43,973 nt of DNA. Origin: an uncultured Prevotella sp. GTDB taxonomy: Bacteria > Bacteroidota > Bacteroidia > Bacteroidales > Bacteroidaceae. The stretch is taken from the NCBI GenBank assembly GCA_946415245.1, contig CAMKRS010000014.1:1-43973 (forward strand). Reading direction: 5' to 3'. Shown one piece after another: positions 30,572-38,454 of the stretch. How positions within the stretch are numbered: position 1 is the stretch's first letter; each line of letters opens with the position of its first letter. The notes below the pieces were generated by a model. It was not told the origin of the DNA and searched no databases. It worked only from the letters and a program-made list of their open reading frames with translations. The position numbers and the translations under genes are program-made.

Positions 30572-31486
30572 TTATCGGAGTTTGAGACCTTGTCCAATGT
30601 GGATATCATCGTCGGGTGACATGTGGTTCATCTTGTAGAGGCTCTTCAGACGAATGCCGTAAGACTGGGCAATAGAGTACATCGATTCACCAGCACGGAC
30701 ATAGTGCAAACGACCTTTATAATCCTTAGGCGCTTTCTTCTGTTTCTTCTTCAGCCAGATGACTTCACCTTCCGTCAGACGGTCGTTCTTATTACGCTCA
30801 TTGTATTTGGCAATTTTCCTGTAGCTGATGTCAACCTCCTCGCCTATCGACTTGAAGGTGTCACCACGACGGGCTACAAGGTAGTAGTTCTTATTGAAGA
30901 TCTTGATGGGATGGAGACTTGCACCACCCACGTTGTGATCCTTCGTATGCTCTACCATGAAGCGGTCAGCGCTCTTCGCCTTGTCGTATTCATAGAGTTT
31001 GTAGAGCTGGATAATCTCGATGAGCTTATCAGCATATTGCGGATTGGTGGCATAGCCAGCAGCCTTCAGTCCGCGTGCCCAACCTTTATAATCTGTGGTC
31101 TTGAGATCGAAGAGACTGCGATAACGCTGGCCATTGACCAGGAAACGCGAGTGATCCTCATAGGACTCGAAGACAGAGTTGTAGGCACGGAAACACTCAT
31201 TGCGCTGGTCATCGTCGTGATAGACTGTGCGTCCCGTCCATCCGTTGCACTTGATGCCGAAATGATTATTACCCTTGCGGGCGAGTTCACTCTGCCCTGC
31301 TCCACTCTCGAAAAGTCCTTGTGCGAGCGTGATCGAAGCGGGAATTTTCCAGCGGTGCATTTCCTCGATGGCAATATCCTTATATTGGTCGATATACTGC
31401 TGATAACGCTCATTCCAGCGAACTTGTGCATTCGCAGTGAATAACGAACATTGAAGAGTGAATAGTATAAGCAGGAATTTCTTCAT
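30572..31486 (-). CDS. Exported glucosaminidase with LysM domains
   Basis: The 304-residue protein begins with a signal peptide (MKKFLLILFTLQCSLFTANA, cut before QVRW). Residues 35-165 match the GH73 glucosaminidase/FlgJ-type peptidoglycan hydrolase: SITLAQGLFESGAGQSELA with the catalytic Glu, NNHFGIKCNGW, and YATNPQYADKLI. Two LysM-type peptidoglycan-binding segments follow (YLVARRGDTFKSI near 206; LHYVRAGESMYSIAQSYGI near 259). It should trim peptidoglycan in the periplasm during growth or division. The signal peptide region resembles a worn TTCACT heptamer array. It is transcribed divergently from cdd. Confidence 0.9.
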   Translation of the reverse strand: MKKFLLILFTLQCSLFTANAQVRWNERYQQYIDQYKDIAIEEMHRWKIPASITLAQGLFESGAGQSELARKGNNHFGIKCNGWTGRTVYHDDDQRNECFRAYNSVFESYEDHSRFLVNGQRYRSLFDLKTTDYKGWARGLKAAGYATNPQYADKLIEIIQLYKLYEYDKAKSADRFMVEHTKDHNVGGASLHPIKIFNKNYYLVARRGDTFKSIGEEVDISYRKIAKYNERNKNDRLTEGEVIWLKKKQKKAPKDYKGRLHYVRAGESMYSIAQSYGIRLKSLYKMNHMSPDDDIHIGQGLKLR

Positions 31487-31505
31487 GATTTACGTAATTT
31501 TGGTG

Positions 31506-31564
31506 CAAAGATATAAAATTATTCACTATTCACTATTCACTATTCACTTTTTTTTGTATCTTTG
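31506..31564. promoter_or_regulatory. Divergent promoters of the glucosaminidase gene and cdd
   Basis: TATCTTTG on the minus strand (31506-31513) and TATCTTTG on the plus strand (31557-31564) face away from each other. A heptamer array lies between them, in the place of both -33 regions. Confidence 0.7.
31522..31549. repeat. Four-unit heptamer array between divergent promoters
   Basis: TTCACTA three times then TTCACTT: 28 bases. On the other strand the unit is a rotation of GTGAATA, the unit also used at 29165-29192 and 38366-38393. Confidence 0.85.
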
Positions 31565-31583
31565 CAAAAAATATCAGCAATAT

Positions 31584-32057
31584 ATGGAAAATCTGGAACT
31601 AAAATCCGTCATTAAAGTCTGTCAGATGGAAGATCTCAACGAGGAAGAACGTCATTTGGTAGAGTTGGCTATCGAGGCCACGAATCGCAGCTATTCTCCT
31701 TATTCGCATTTCAAGGTAGGTGCCGCTGTGCGCCTTGAGAATGGTGTCGAGTTATCGGGGAGCAATCAGGAGAATGCGGCTTATCCCTCGGGCATCTGTG
31801 CTGAGCGGACAACGTTGTTTTATGCCGGAGCACAGTATCCTGATGTGGGTGTGAAGATGCTGGCAATAGCAGCGCGAGGAACAGATGGAGAACTGACGGA
31901 AGAACCTACGGGTCCTTGCGGAGCTTGCAGACAGGTGATTCTGGAGTCAGAAACGAGGGCCGGAGCACCGATGAAGATATTGCTATATGGCCGCAAGCAT
32001 GTCTATGTGATGGAGGGCATAGAGACACTGCTGCCACTCTGCTTCTCAGAGTTCTAG
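31584..32057 (+). CDS. cdd: Cytidine deaminase
   Basis: The 157-residue enzyme deaminates cytidine and deoxycytidine to uridine forms in pyrimidine salvage. It has the zinc-site motifs SGICAERTT (Cys and the catalytic Glu) and GPCGACRQ, plus YSPYSHFKVGAAV near residue 37 and a C-terminal LLPLCFSEF. The length fits a homotetrameric-type enzyme. The frame is open upstream, but that part covers the promoter, so MENLELK is the start. Its stop is 5 bases from the stop of the converging lipoprotein gene, with no terminator between. Confidence 0.93.
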   Translation: MENLELKSVIKVCQMEDLNEEERHLVELAIEATNRSYSPYSHFKVGAAVRLENGVELSGSNQENAAYPSGICAERTTLFYAGAQYPDVGVKMLAIAARGTDGELTEEPTGPCGACRQVILESETRAGAPMKILLYGRKHVYVMEGIETLLPLCFSEF

Positions 32058-32062
32058 AAAAT

Positions 32063-33421
32063 CTAGTAACATCCTAATCCTTGGGCAGTGGAGAGACTGT
32101 CGAGGTGAAAATCGTAGATGAGATTATCTTCGTCGATAAGACGGAAATGACGCGTGCCTTGGATGCTATCCTTCGGCGATTCCCAGATGATATTTGAAAA
32201 ACGCACAGAATCAGCAGTCTCAACCTTCGGTGTGCGCAGCAACGTATGCATGAAACGGTATTCGAGCACCTGTGCCGTATCTGTCTGAATGCCCATCACC
32301 ACATCATCAGCATAGCCTGTAATAATAGTGCTGTCGCAGAATAATGACTGCAACGGCAGCGTGTTGGTAAATAGCAAGGCTGCTCCGCGATCGGCATCAT
32401 AGGGATAGAACTGCGCAATGGTGCAACGGTGGATCTCCGCCTTTCCGCCCTCGATAGCAACACAATCCCCACCCATATTCGTAATCTGACACTCGTGTAA
32501 CCGAATGTTTGCATTACGACATGCAACGCCTGCGCCCTCACCATTGTGAACGATGCAGCGCAGCATATCAAGGCGCAGCACATCACCATCGAAGACGGCA
32601 GAATCACAGAGGATCGCATCGTCGCCTGTATTACGGATCTCTGTATCAGTGAGGATGTTTCGTGTAGAGGTCTCGAAGAAATGAACACCACTCCACTGTC
32701 CGCTCACACGGTCGTAAGGCAGATAGGAGAACATATCGTCGAGACGGTCGCCACGCAACAGACAACTGTCGGTGATGAGCGTACCCTTCACGTCGATGCC
32801 CGCCTGATCATGAAAGAAGAGTGTGGTATGTGTGAGGGTAAGTGTTACGTCCTGAGGGATAGTGAGACGTCCAAAGACGATGATGGGACGTTCGGAGGTG
32901 ATGACGGTGTCGTGTTGCAGCGTGAGGTTATCTAAACGTTCTGCATCCCACGCCCACGCCCGCAGGTTTACCTTCTGTATAGTACCGCTCTCGAGGGTAA
33001 ACACGAGGTCATCTTCCACGATGCGCGGCTCTAGCTGATGGGCATCAGCGGGTGTAATCTCGACAAACACCAGGATAGAATCCTTGCGACGGATCTCGAG
33101 GTTGTTGACCTGCGAGCCATTAGAGTTATCGAGATAGGAACCGTCGACATTCACACGGAAGCCTGTCTGATTGCCTTTCGCCAGTCGAACACTGGAGAGA
33201 CGTAGGCCCTCGCTATTGTTGTTGTAAACCCAGAAACCATAGGTAGAAGATGCCGACCTGGAAAAGACGGTATCCATCTGTAGAGTGTCTGCCTTGAAGG
33301 TCAGACGCAGACTGCTGGATGATGAGAAACTGTCATCATCTTCGCAAGATGCGAATGCATAATGCATAATGCATAATGCACAATATATTACTATACGAAA
33401 AAAAGAAATCCGCTTCATCAT
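32063..33421 (-). CDS. Right-handed beta-helix lipoprotein
   Basis: The protein of about 452 residues starts MMKRISFFRIVIYCALC, with a lipobox ending YAFASC, then a Ser/Asp-rich tether (EDDDSFSSSS). The first third is beta-sandwich-like (LQMDTVFSRSASSTYGFWVY). From about residue 190 it has repeated short-strand turns such as AILCDSAVFDGDVLRLDMLR and GVACRNANIRLHECQI, characteristic of a parallel beta-helix. It is probably a surface or periplasmic lipoprotein; no enzymatic residues are evident. Part of the signal peptide (ALCIMHYAF) is encoded by a heptamer array. An in-frame ATG at 33457 lies inside another array and is less likely the start. Confidence 0.8.
   Translation of the reverse strand: MMKRISFFRIVIYCALCIMHYAFASCEDDDSFSSSSSLRLTFKADTLQMDTVFSRSASSTYGFWVYNNNSEGLRLSSVRLAKGNQTGFRVNVDGSYLDNSNGSQVNNLEIRRKDSILVFVEITPADAHQLEPRIVEDDLVFTLESGTIQKVNLRAWAWDAERLDNLTLQHDTVITSERPIIVFGRLTIPQDVTLTLTHTTLFFHDQAGIDVKGTLITDSCLLRGDRLDDMFSYLPYDRVSGQWSGVHFFETSTRNILTDTEIRNTGDDAILCDSAVFDGDVLRLDMLRCIVHNGEGAGVACRNANIRLHECQITNMGGDCVAIEGGKAEIHRCTIAQFYPYDADRGAALLFTNTLPLQSLFCDSTIITGYADDVVMGIQTDTAQVLEYRFMHTLLRTPKVETADSVRFSNIIWESPKDSIQGTRHFRLIDEDNLIYDFHLDSLSTAQGLGCY
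33356..33383. repeat. Heptamer array inside a signal peptide (beta-helix lipoprotein)
   Basis: TGCATAA three times then TGCACAA on the plus strand: 28 bases, four units. It encodes the segment CALCIMHYA of the signal peptide on the minus strand. Confidence 0.85.
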
Positions 33422-33449
33422 AGGATAAAACGGATTTTCTTCCTTTTTA

Positions 33450-33477
33450 TTATGCATTATGCATTATTAATTATGCA
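33450..33477. repeat. Four-unit heptamer array after rubrerythrin
   Basis: TTATGCA, TTATGCA, TTATTAA, TTATGCA: 28 bases. It is the inverse of the unit at 33356-33383, so the two arrays could pair in RNA around the lipoprotein start codon. Confidence 0.85.
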
Positions 33478-34032
33478 TTATTTAAAATATCTCTTCAGAA
33501 GTCCAGCGAAGCCGGCACCATGACGAGCCTCGTCCTTGGCCATCTCGTGAACGGTGTCGTGAATGGCATCGAAACCAGCTGCTTTGGCGTTCTTGGCAAT
33601 ACGGAACTTATCCTCACAGGCACCAGCCTCGGCAGCAGCACGCTTCTCAAGATTGGTCTTCGTATCCCATACACACTCACCCAGCAACTCTGCGAAACGA
33701 GAAGCATGATCAGCCTCCTCGAAAGCATAGCGCTTGAAGGCCTCTGCGATCTCGGGATAACCCTCACGATCAGCCTGGCGAGCCATAGCCAGATACATAC
33801 CAACCTCGCTACACTCACCATTGAAGTGATTGCGAAGGTCATCGATCATCTCCTGTGACACACCCTCGGGCTTACCGTCGCCAATGCGGTGAACAGTAGC
33901 ATAAGTGGTCTCACCCTCGTCTTTGAGCTCAGAGAACTTAGAGGCGGGTGCTTTACAAATTGGGCACTTCTCGGGAGCAGCATCGCCTTCATAGATATAT
34001 CCACAAACGGCGCAGATGAATTTTTTCTTCAT
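33478..34032 (-). CDS. Reverse-type rubrerythrin
   Basis: The 184-residue protein has a rubredoxin domain at the N-terminus ([19 protein letters not shown]) and a ferritin-like diiron domain after residue 45. The iron ligands are in [22 protein letters not shown] and [10 protein letters not shown]. The order is opposite to classical rubrerythrin, hence the name. Such proteins reduce hydrogen peroxide in anaerobes. The ATG at 34030-34032 is preferred; the extra in-frame TTG codon upstream is not. A promoter motif (34082-34089) lies 41 bases upstream. This is the second rubredoxin-containing protein in the window. Confidence 0.93.
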   Translation of the reverse strand: MKKKFICAVCGYIYEGDAAPEKCPICKAPASKFSELKDEGETTYATVHRIGDGKPEGVSQEMIDDLRNHFNGECSEVGMYLAMARQADREGYPEIAEAFKRYAFEEADHASRFAELLGECVWDTKTNLEKRAAAEAGACEDKFRIAKNAKAAGFDAIHDTVHEMAKDEARHGAGFAGLLKRYFK

Positions 34033-34081
34033 AATCAAATTAGTTTTGTTTAGTTATAAAAATAAATAGGTTTTACGCTTG

Positions 34082-34113
34082 CAAATATACGAATAAAAAA
34101 CAAATCCAGCAAA
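34082..34113 (-). promoter_or_regulatory. Rubrerythrin promoter overlapping a terminator stem
   Basis: TATATTTG (34082-34089) and TTTG (34110-34113) on the minus strand are 20 bases apart. The TTTG lies within the stem of the terminator at 34102-34128. Confidence 0.7.
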
Positions 34114-34128
34114 TATTTTGCTGGATTT
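34102..34128 (-). terminator. Terminator of the peptidylprolyl isomerase gene
   Basis: AAATCCAGCAAA and TTTGCTGGATTT form a perfect 12-bp stem with a 3-base loop. GTTTTTTATT follows on the minus strand. Confidence 0.85.
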
Positions 34129-34161
34129 GTTTCTAATTTATACAGTTTCTAAAATGTTATC

Positions 34162-36297
34162 TTAGAAGAAGAGATAGCGGTTGTCCACCACGTTTGCCTT
34201 CTGATAGAGCTCAGAGATGAAACGGCTGGCAGCCTGAGCAGCCTGCTGCTGCAGACGCATCTCAACGGCCTTGGCATCAAACTTCTCACCCTCGCGGGCA
34301 GCCTTGCGGTTCACCTGGAAGAGGTAAGCACCAGCATTACCCTTGACGATAGCGGGACTGAACTCACCCTGCTTCACACCAGCCACAGCACCTGAGAGTG
34401 CAGGCTCACTGGCACCGGTAGCCTGTACGAAGACAGGAGCACCGAAGGTGATCTGCTTCACACTGTCAACTTTAGCACCAGCCTTCTGAGCATCAGCCAG
34501 GTTCTTCACGTTAGCAAACTTATTCTTGATCTGCTCGAACTTCTTGTCGTTGAGCACCTCAGTCTTCAGGATATCCTTCACGCTCTCGAAATCACGATAG
34601 CCCACGGGATGAACCTTTGTGAGTGCCAGCACGAGCAGGTGGTCGTTGTTACCACACTCATAGAGCGGGCTCACGTCACCTTCCTTAGCATCGAACAACC
34701 ACTTCATAGCCTCACGGGTAGAACGCAGACCTACCACGTTGTGCTCAGAATTGAACATATCCTTGCGCTCGAGCACCTTGAAACCGAACTTATCAGCATT
34801 CTTCTCGAGATCAGCCAAAGTCTTGTTCTCGCTGACATACTGGCTGAACTTGTTGTAAGCGTTAGAGTATGTACCCTTTGAGAAGTCGATGGTGTGCTTG
34901 ATAACAGCCACATCATACTTGTCGACCATAGCCTTGCGGCTGAGTACCTGCAGAACAATATTACCCTGAGTGAACTCCAGATTCTTCACCTCGTTGATAC
35001 CGAGACCCTGAATGCTGGCGAGGTAGTTCTTCGACTCCTCATCCATATTGGTAGAGTTCTCGTACATAGCAGAAGTAAGCCACTGTGACTGACCCTCCTG
35101 ACCATATTTCTTAGCCAGCTCCTCGAAGTTAGCACCAGCCTTCAAAGCGGTGGTGATGCTGTCTGCAGTCTTGCGGATAGCCTCGAGAGTAGCACCTGTC
35201 ACCTGGATCTGACGATACTCGATAGAATCAGGAGCCTGAGTCTTGGCGATGATCTTCACAACGTTGAGTGTGTTGTCGGAAGTGGTCTCAAATGGACGGC
35301 TGGTCTGACCTACTGACAGAGAGTCGAACTGAGCAACGATATCGCGGGGATATGCATTCTTGGTAGCAGCCATTCCCAGATAGGGGAACTGCGACTGTGC
35401 CTTGCGCACCACCTCAGCAGGATTAGCACCGCTCTGGAGCTTCTCCGAAGCCTCGGTCATGGTCTTCATCAGAGCCTCGCGGTCAGCAGCAGAGGGAAGC
35501 ACCTGGAAATCAACATACTTGAAATCGCGGGTTTCCATCGTCTGCTTGAACTGCTCCTTCTCGGCATCAAACTTAGCCTTGATATCGGCATCGGTCACTT
35601 TCACATCATTGTCGTTGATGGAGCTGTAAGCAATACTAGCCAGCAGAATGTCGCTCTCCTGATTCTGAGCCTCGAAAGCCATCTTGGCAGAAACGGGGTT
35701 AGAGAGCAGTGAGCCAGCCACCAGACCCTGGAACTTCTGAGCCAGTGTCTGAGAACGCAGCTGCTTCTCGATGAACTGCCAGTACTTGTAGATACGATCG
35801 TAAGACTCAGCAAGCTGAGGATTGCTACCGTTCTTCTTATAGTCGGCCAGGAACTTCGTGAGCATGGTGACGTCGAAACGACCTGTCTGCTGATTCACGA
35901 ACGGAGACTGACGCAACATGGGGTTCGTACCTTCCTTGAGGATGTTCTGCAACTCCTCGTCGGTCACGGTAAGACCCAGCTTCTTTGCTTCGCTGCCAAT
36001 GATCTGCTCATTGACGAACTGATTCCATACCTGATCCTTCACCTGGTTGAGTTCCTCCTCAGTGAGGTTGTCACGACCCTGAGTCATCTTGATTACATCC
36101 TGATACTCATCGACGAGAGCCTGGAACTCCTGAACATTGATTTTGTTACCTAACACCTCGCCTACCTGCTGACGCTGCTGGTTCTTGGTTGCTTCACAAG
36201 AACGGAAAGCCTCTTCAGCAATGAAGGCGAACAGGCCGAGTCCGATGATGATCACCAGAGTCACGCCTCTTTTTCTAATTTTACCTAATGCTGCCAT
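34162..36297 (-). CDS. PpiD/SurA-type peptidylprolyl isomerase
   Basis: The 711-residue protein has one N-terminal membrane helix (GVTLVIIIGLGLFAFIAEEA, about 10-30) and a large periplasmic part, as in PpiD. A SurA-like chaperone region follows (VGEVLGNKINVQEFQALVDE, VWNQFVNEQIIGSEAKKLGL). Parvulin-like PPIase domains come next, seen as IEYRQIQVTGA..ADSITTALKAGANFEELAKKYG near 350-400 and a second, weaker copy near 480-560. It should help fold newly secreted outer-membrane proteins. It is the distal gene of the OMP-lptC-CorC-ppiD run but also has a TAATTTTG promoter (36371-36378). Confidence 0.88.
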   Translation of the reverse strand: MAALGKIRKRGVTLVIIIGLGLFAFIAEEAFRSCEATKNQQRQQVGEVLGNKINVQEFQALVDEYQDVIKMTQGRDNLTEEELNQVKDQVWNQFVNEQIIGSEAKKLGLTVTDEELQNILKEGTNPMLRQSPFVNQQTGRFDVTMLTKFLADYKKNGSNPQLAESYDRIYKYWQFIEKQLRSQTLAQKFQGLVAGSLLSNPVSAKMAFEAQNQESDILLASIAYSSINDNDVKVTDADIKAKFDAEKEQFKQTMETRDFKYVDFQVLPSAADREALMKTMTEASEKLQSGANPAEVVRKAQSQFPYLGMAATKNAYPRDIVAQFDSLSVGQTSRPFETTSDNTLNVVKIIAKTQAPDSIEYRQIQVTGATLEAIRKTADSITTALKAGANFEELAKKYGQEGQSQWLTSAMYENSTNMDEESKNYLASIQGLGINEVKNLEFTQGNIVLQVLSRKAMVDKYDVAVIKHTIDFSKGTYSNAYNKFSQYVSENKTLADLEKNADKFGFKVLERKDMFNSEHNVVGLRSTREAMKWLFDAKEGDVSPLYECGNNDHLLVLALTKVHPVGYRDFESVKDILKTEVLNDKKFEQIKNKFANVKNLADAQKAGAKVDSVKQITFGAPVFVQATGASEPALSGAVAGVKQGEFSPAIVKGNAGAYLFQVNRKAAREGEKFDAKAVEMRLQQQAAQAASRFISELYQKANVVDNRYLFF

Positions 36298-36370
36298 TTT
36301 GTTTTAATTTTTTATTTTTGTTTTCTTAATCTACAATGGTTTATTCACGCGTAATGCGCAATTCAGTCGG

Positions 36371-36378
36371 CAAAATTA
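36371..36378 (-). promoter_or_regulatory. Promoter of the ppiD-type gene
   Basis: TAATTTTG on the minus strand, about 73 bases before the ATG; no clear -33 element. Confidence 0.45.
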
Positions 36379-36453
36379 CTAAAATTGTGGGAAATGGCGA
36401 AATTTTTCTGCAAAAAAAAGCATGAGCAACACCATAATAATGGTTAAAAATGC

Positions 36454-37734
36454 TTATTCCAGCACTTTTAGCCTTACGAGTTCGATTTTTGTGGCCGTAT
36501 TCTTCAGAATTTTGAACTCATAGGATTTGATGCGAATCACCTCGTTGAGTTTCGGGAATGACTGATATTCGTGTAAAATAAGTCCACCAACTGTCATATA
36601 TTCATCACTCTCTGGCAACTCCAGTGCGAACATCTCATTCACCTTTTCGATCTCCAGTCTTGCCGACAGCACATACTCCCCTTCAGCCACCTGTTTGGCC
36701 ACATGACTGTTGTTGTCGTGCTCGTCTTCTATCTCACCGGTGATTTCTTCCATGATATCCTCAAGCGACACCAATCCGCTGGTGCCTCCGAACTCGTCGA
36801 CGACGATGGCCAGCGAACGTTTCTTCTGCATCAGCGACTTCATGAGTTTCGAGGCGAACATCGTCTCGGGCACAAAACTGATCTCGCGGATGATCTGCGA
36901 CTTCAAGTCGGCAATATGCATATTATCAGAGGCCGTCAGGCGGAACATATCCGAAGAGTGGATATATCCGATCACATGGTCGATATCCTCATGATAGACC
37001 ACAATCTTCGAGTGGCCACTCTCGGTGAACACCTGCTTCAGCTCAGCGATGGTATCTGTATCTTCCACAGAATCGATCTCCGTACGAGGCACCATACAAT
37101 CCCTCACCTTCGTCTCAGAGAAGTCAAGGGCATTCTGGAAGATCTTCACCTCCTCACCGATCTCCTCATCATCCTTCGCATTGTCGATACTCGACTGCAC
37201 GAGATAGTCCAGGTCTACCTTCGTGAATTCCTTATCACCGATGTTCTTGTTCATCCTCACTCCAAAGATGCGCAGGATGGCCTTCGACAACAAGGTGGCA
37301 ATACGGCTGATGGGATACAAGACCACATAACACAGCCACGCGGGAATGGCGAAGATGGTGAGCATCATATTGGGATTGCTCTTGAAGATGGTCTTAGGCA
37401 GGAACTCACCCGTGAACAAAACTATCAGTGTCGATAACAATGTATCGCATGTCACCCGCCACCCATCGTCTAAAGGATAGAACAATGTCTGGTCGAAGAT
37501 CTTGGCAAACAGTATGCCATAAATGACCAGTGCGATATTATTACCCACGAGCATCGTGGAGACGAAGTTGCTGGGATGATGATAGAACACGCTGATGGCA
37601 CGCTGCGACAGTCCGCCCTTCTCACGATCCATCTCTGCCAACATCCTGTTGCTCGACACAAAGGCGATCTCCATTCCCGAGAAGAAGGCGGAAAAGAGCA
37701 TCGAGATGAGCAGTCCTATGATGAGTGATGACAT
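36454..37734 (-). CDS. CNNM/CorC-type membrane protein with CBS domains
   Basis: The 426-residue protein starts with the CNNM (DUF21) membrane domain (IIGLLISMLFSAFFSGMEIAF, then helices to about 190). A CBS pair follows (about 205-330: VRDCMVPRTEIDSV, KSLAIVVDEFGGTSGLVSLED with RSLAIVVDE). The C-terminal CorC_HlyC domain (about 345-426: GEYVLSARLEIEKVNEMF) ends the protein. Such proteins are linked to Mg2+ or other cation transport and, in gliding Bacteroidetes, to GldE. It lies 13 bases after lptC in the same operon. The older name hemolysin is misleading. Confidence 0.9.
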   Translation of the reverse strand: MSSLIIGLLISMLFSAFFSGMEIAFVSSNRMLAEMDREKGGLSQRAISVFYHHPSNFVSTMLVGNNIALVIYGILFAKIFDQTLFYPLDDGWRVTCDTLLSTLIVLFTGEFLPKTIFKSNPNMMLTIFAIPAWLCYVVLYPISRIATLLSKAILRIFGVRMNKNIGDKEFTKVDLDYLVQSSIDNAKDDEEIGEEVKIFQNALDFSETKVRDCMVPRTEIDSVEDTDTIAELKQVFTESGHSKIVVYHEDIDHVIGYIHSSDMFRLTASDNMHIADLKSQIIREISFVPETMFASKLMKSLMQKKRSLAIVVDEFGGTSGLVSLEDIMEEITGEIEDEHDNNSHVAKQVAEGEYVLSARLEIEKVNEMFALELPESDEYMTVGGLILHEYQSFPKLNEVIRIKSYEFKILKNTATKIELVRLKVLE

Positions 37735-37747
37735 GAGCGTAGGGGCG

Positions 37748-38452
37748 TTATTGTGTTGATTCGTCGGTGACGGTTTTCTTATGCGGCGACTGGATAGCGG
37801 GACGCATCACGGGCTCCGACTGCTGTTGCGTCGTATCGCCAGGAGCCGTTTCCTGTTTATTCTCACCGGTCATATCCTCCGCCATAAACGAGCCCTTAGA
37901 GTTGCTCACCGTATAATGGCGCATCTGCTCGTCGCTGCGGAAATAAGTGCCTTGAAGGGTTCGCTCTGGGGTAACGACCTTCGAGAAGACATTCGAATAG
38001 AGCTCGTGTTTCAGACCGTCCCAGAACAGTTCCTCGCTGGTGTATACCAGTCCGTTGACATTGCGGATTCTCACTCGTCCCCGCAGGTGCCAGAGTTTCT
38101 GCTGGTCGAAATACCATGCGGTATCTGCCTGTACATAGGCCTCTACATGGAAGTTCTGGTCAAACTGTTCGAAGAAGACACCCTTTTCAAAAGTCCAGCG
38201 TGAGGGTTGCTTGATAACGTTCACATCCCAGCGTTCGGTGACAATTTTGTATTTGATGACACCTGAGTCGCTGATCAGTGTATTCACACCATACGACACC
38301 ATCATCGACACGGAGTCGCGGTCGTAGATAGCTGCAGCAGTATGCTCTTGTGCCTCGTCGCAAGCAGTGAATAGTGAATAGTGAATAGTGAATAGTAGTG
38401 GCAGAGTCATCCGCCACCACTTTCTCTTCACTATCTCACATTTCTCACCCAT
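37748..38452 (-). CDS. lptC: LPS export protein LptC
   Basis: LptC is the periplasmic bridge of the lipopolysaccharide transport machine. The 234-residue product carries a lipoprotein-like signal (LPLLFTIHYSLFTAC). The LptC fold follows: VSYGVNTLISDSGVIKYKIV, WTFEKGVFFEQFD, DTAWYFDQQKLWHLRGRVRI and LYTSEELFWDGLKHELYS. The C-terminus is a Gln/Pro/Thr-rich tail. Candidate starts are GTG at 38455, ATG at 38452 and ATG at 38410; the last would give a more ordinary signal peptide. The first two overlap or abut the stop of the upstream OMP gene. The signal peptide core is encoded by a perfect heptamer array. Confidence 0.88.
   Translation of the reverse strand: MGEKCEIVKRKWWRMTLPLLFTIHYSLFTACDEAQEHTAAAIYDRDSVSMMVSYGVNTLISDSGVIKYKIVTERWDVNVIKQPSRWTFEKGVFFEQFDQNFHVEAYVQADTAWYFDQQKLWHLRGRVRIRNVNGLVYTSEELFWDGLKHELYSNVFSKVVTPERTLQGTYFRSDEQMRHYTVSNSKGSFMAEDMTGENKQETAPGDTTQQQSEPVMRPAIQSPHKKTVTDESTQ
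38366..38393. repeat. Heptamer array inside the lptC signal peptide
   Basis: AGTGAAT four times with no mismatch: 28 bases, encoding on the minus strand LFTIHYSLFT. Because 7 is not a multiple of 3, a change of one unit would shift the frame. Confidence 0.9.
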
Positions 38453-38454
38453 CA

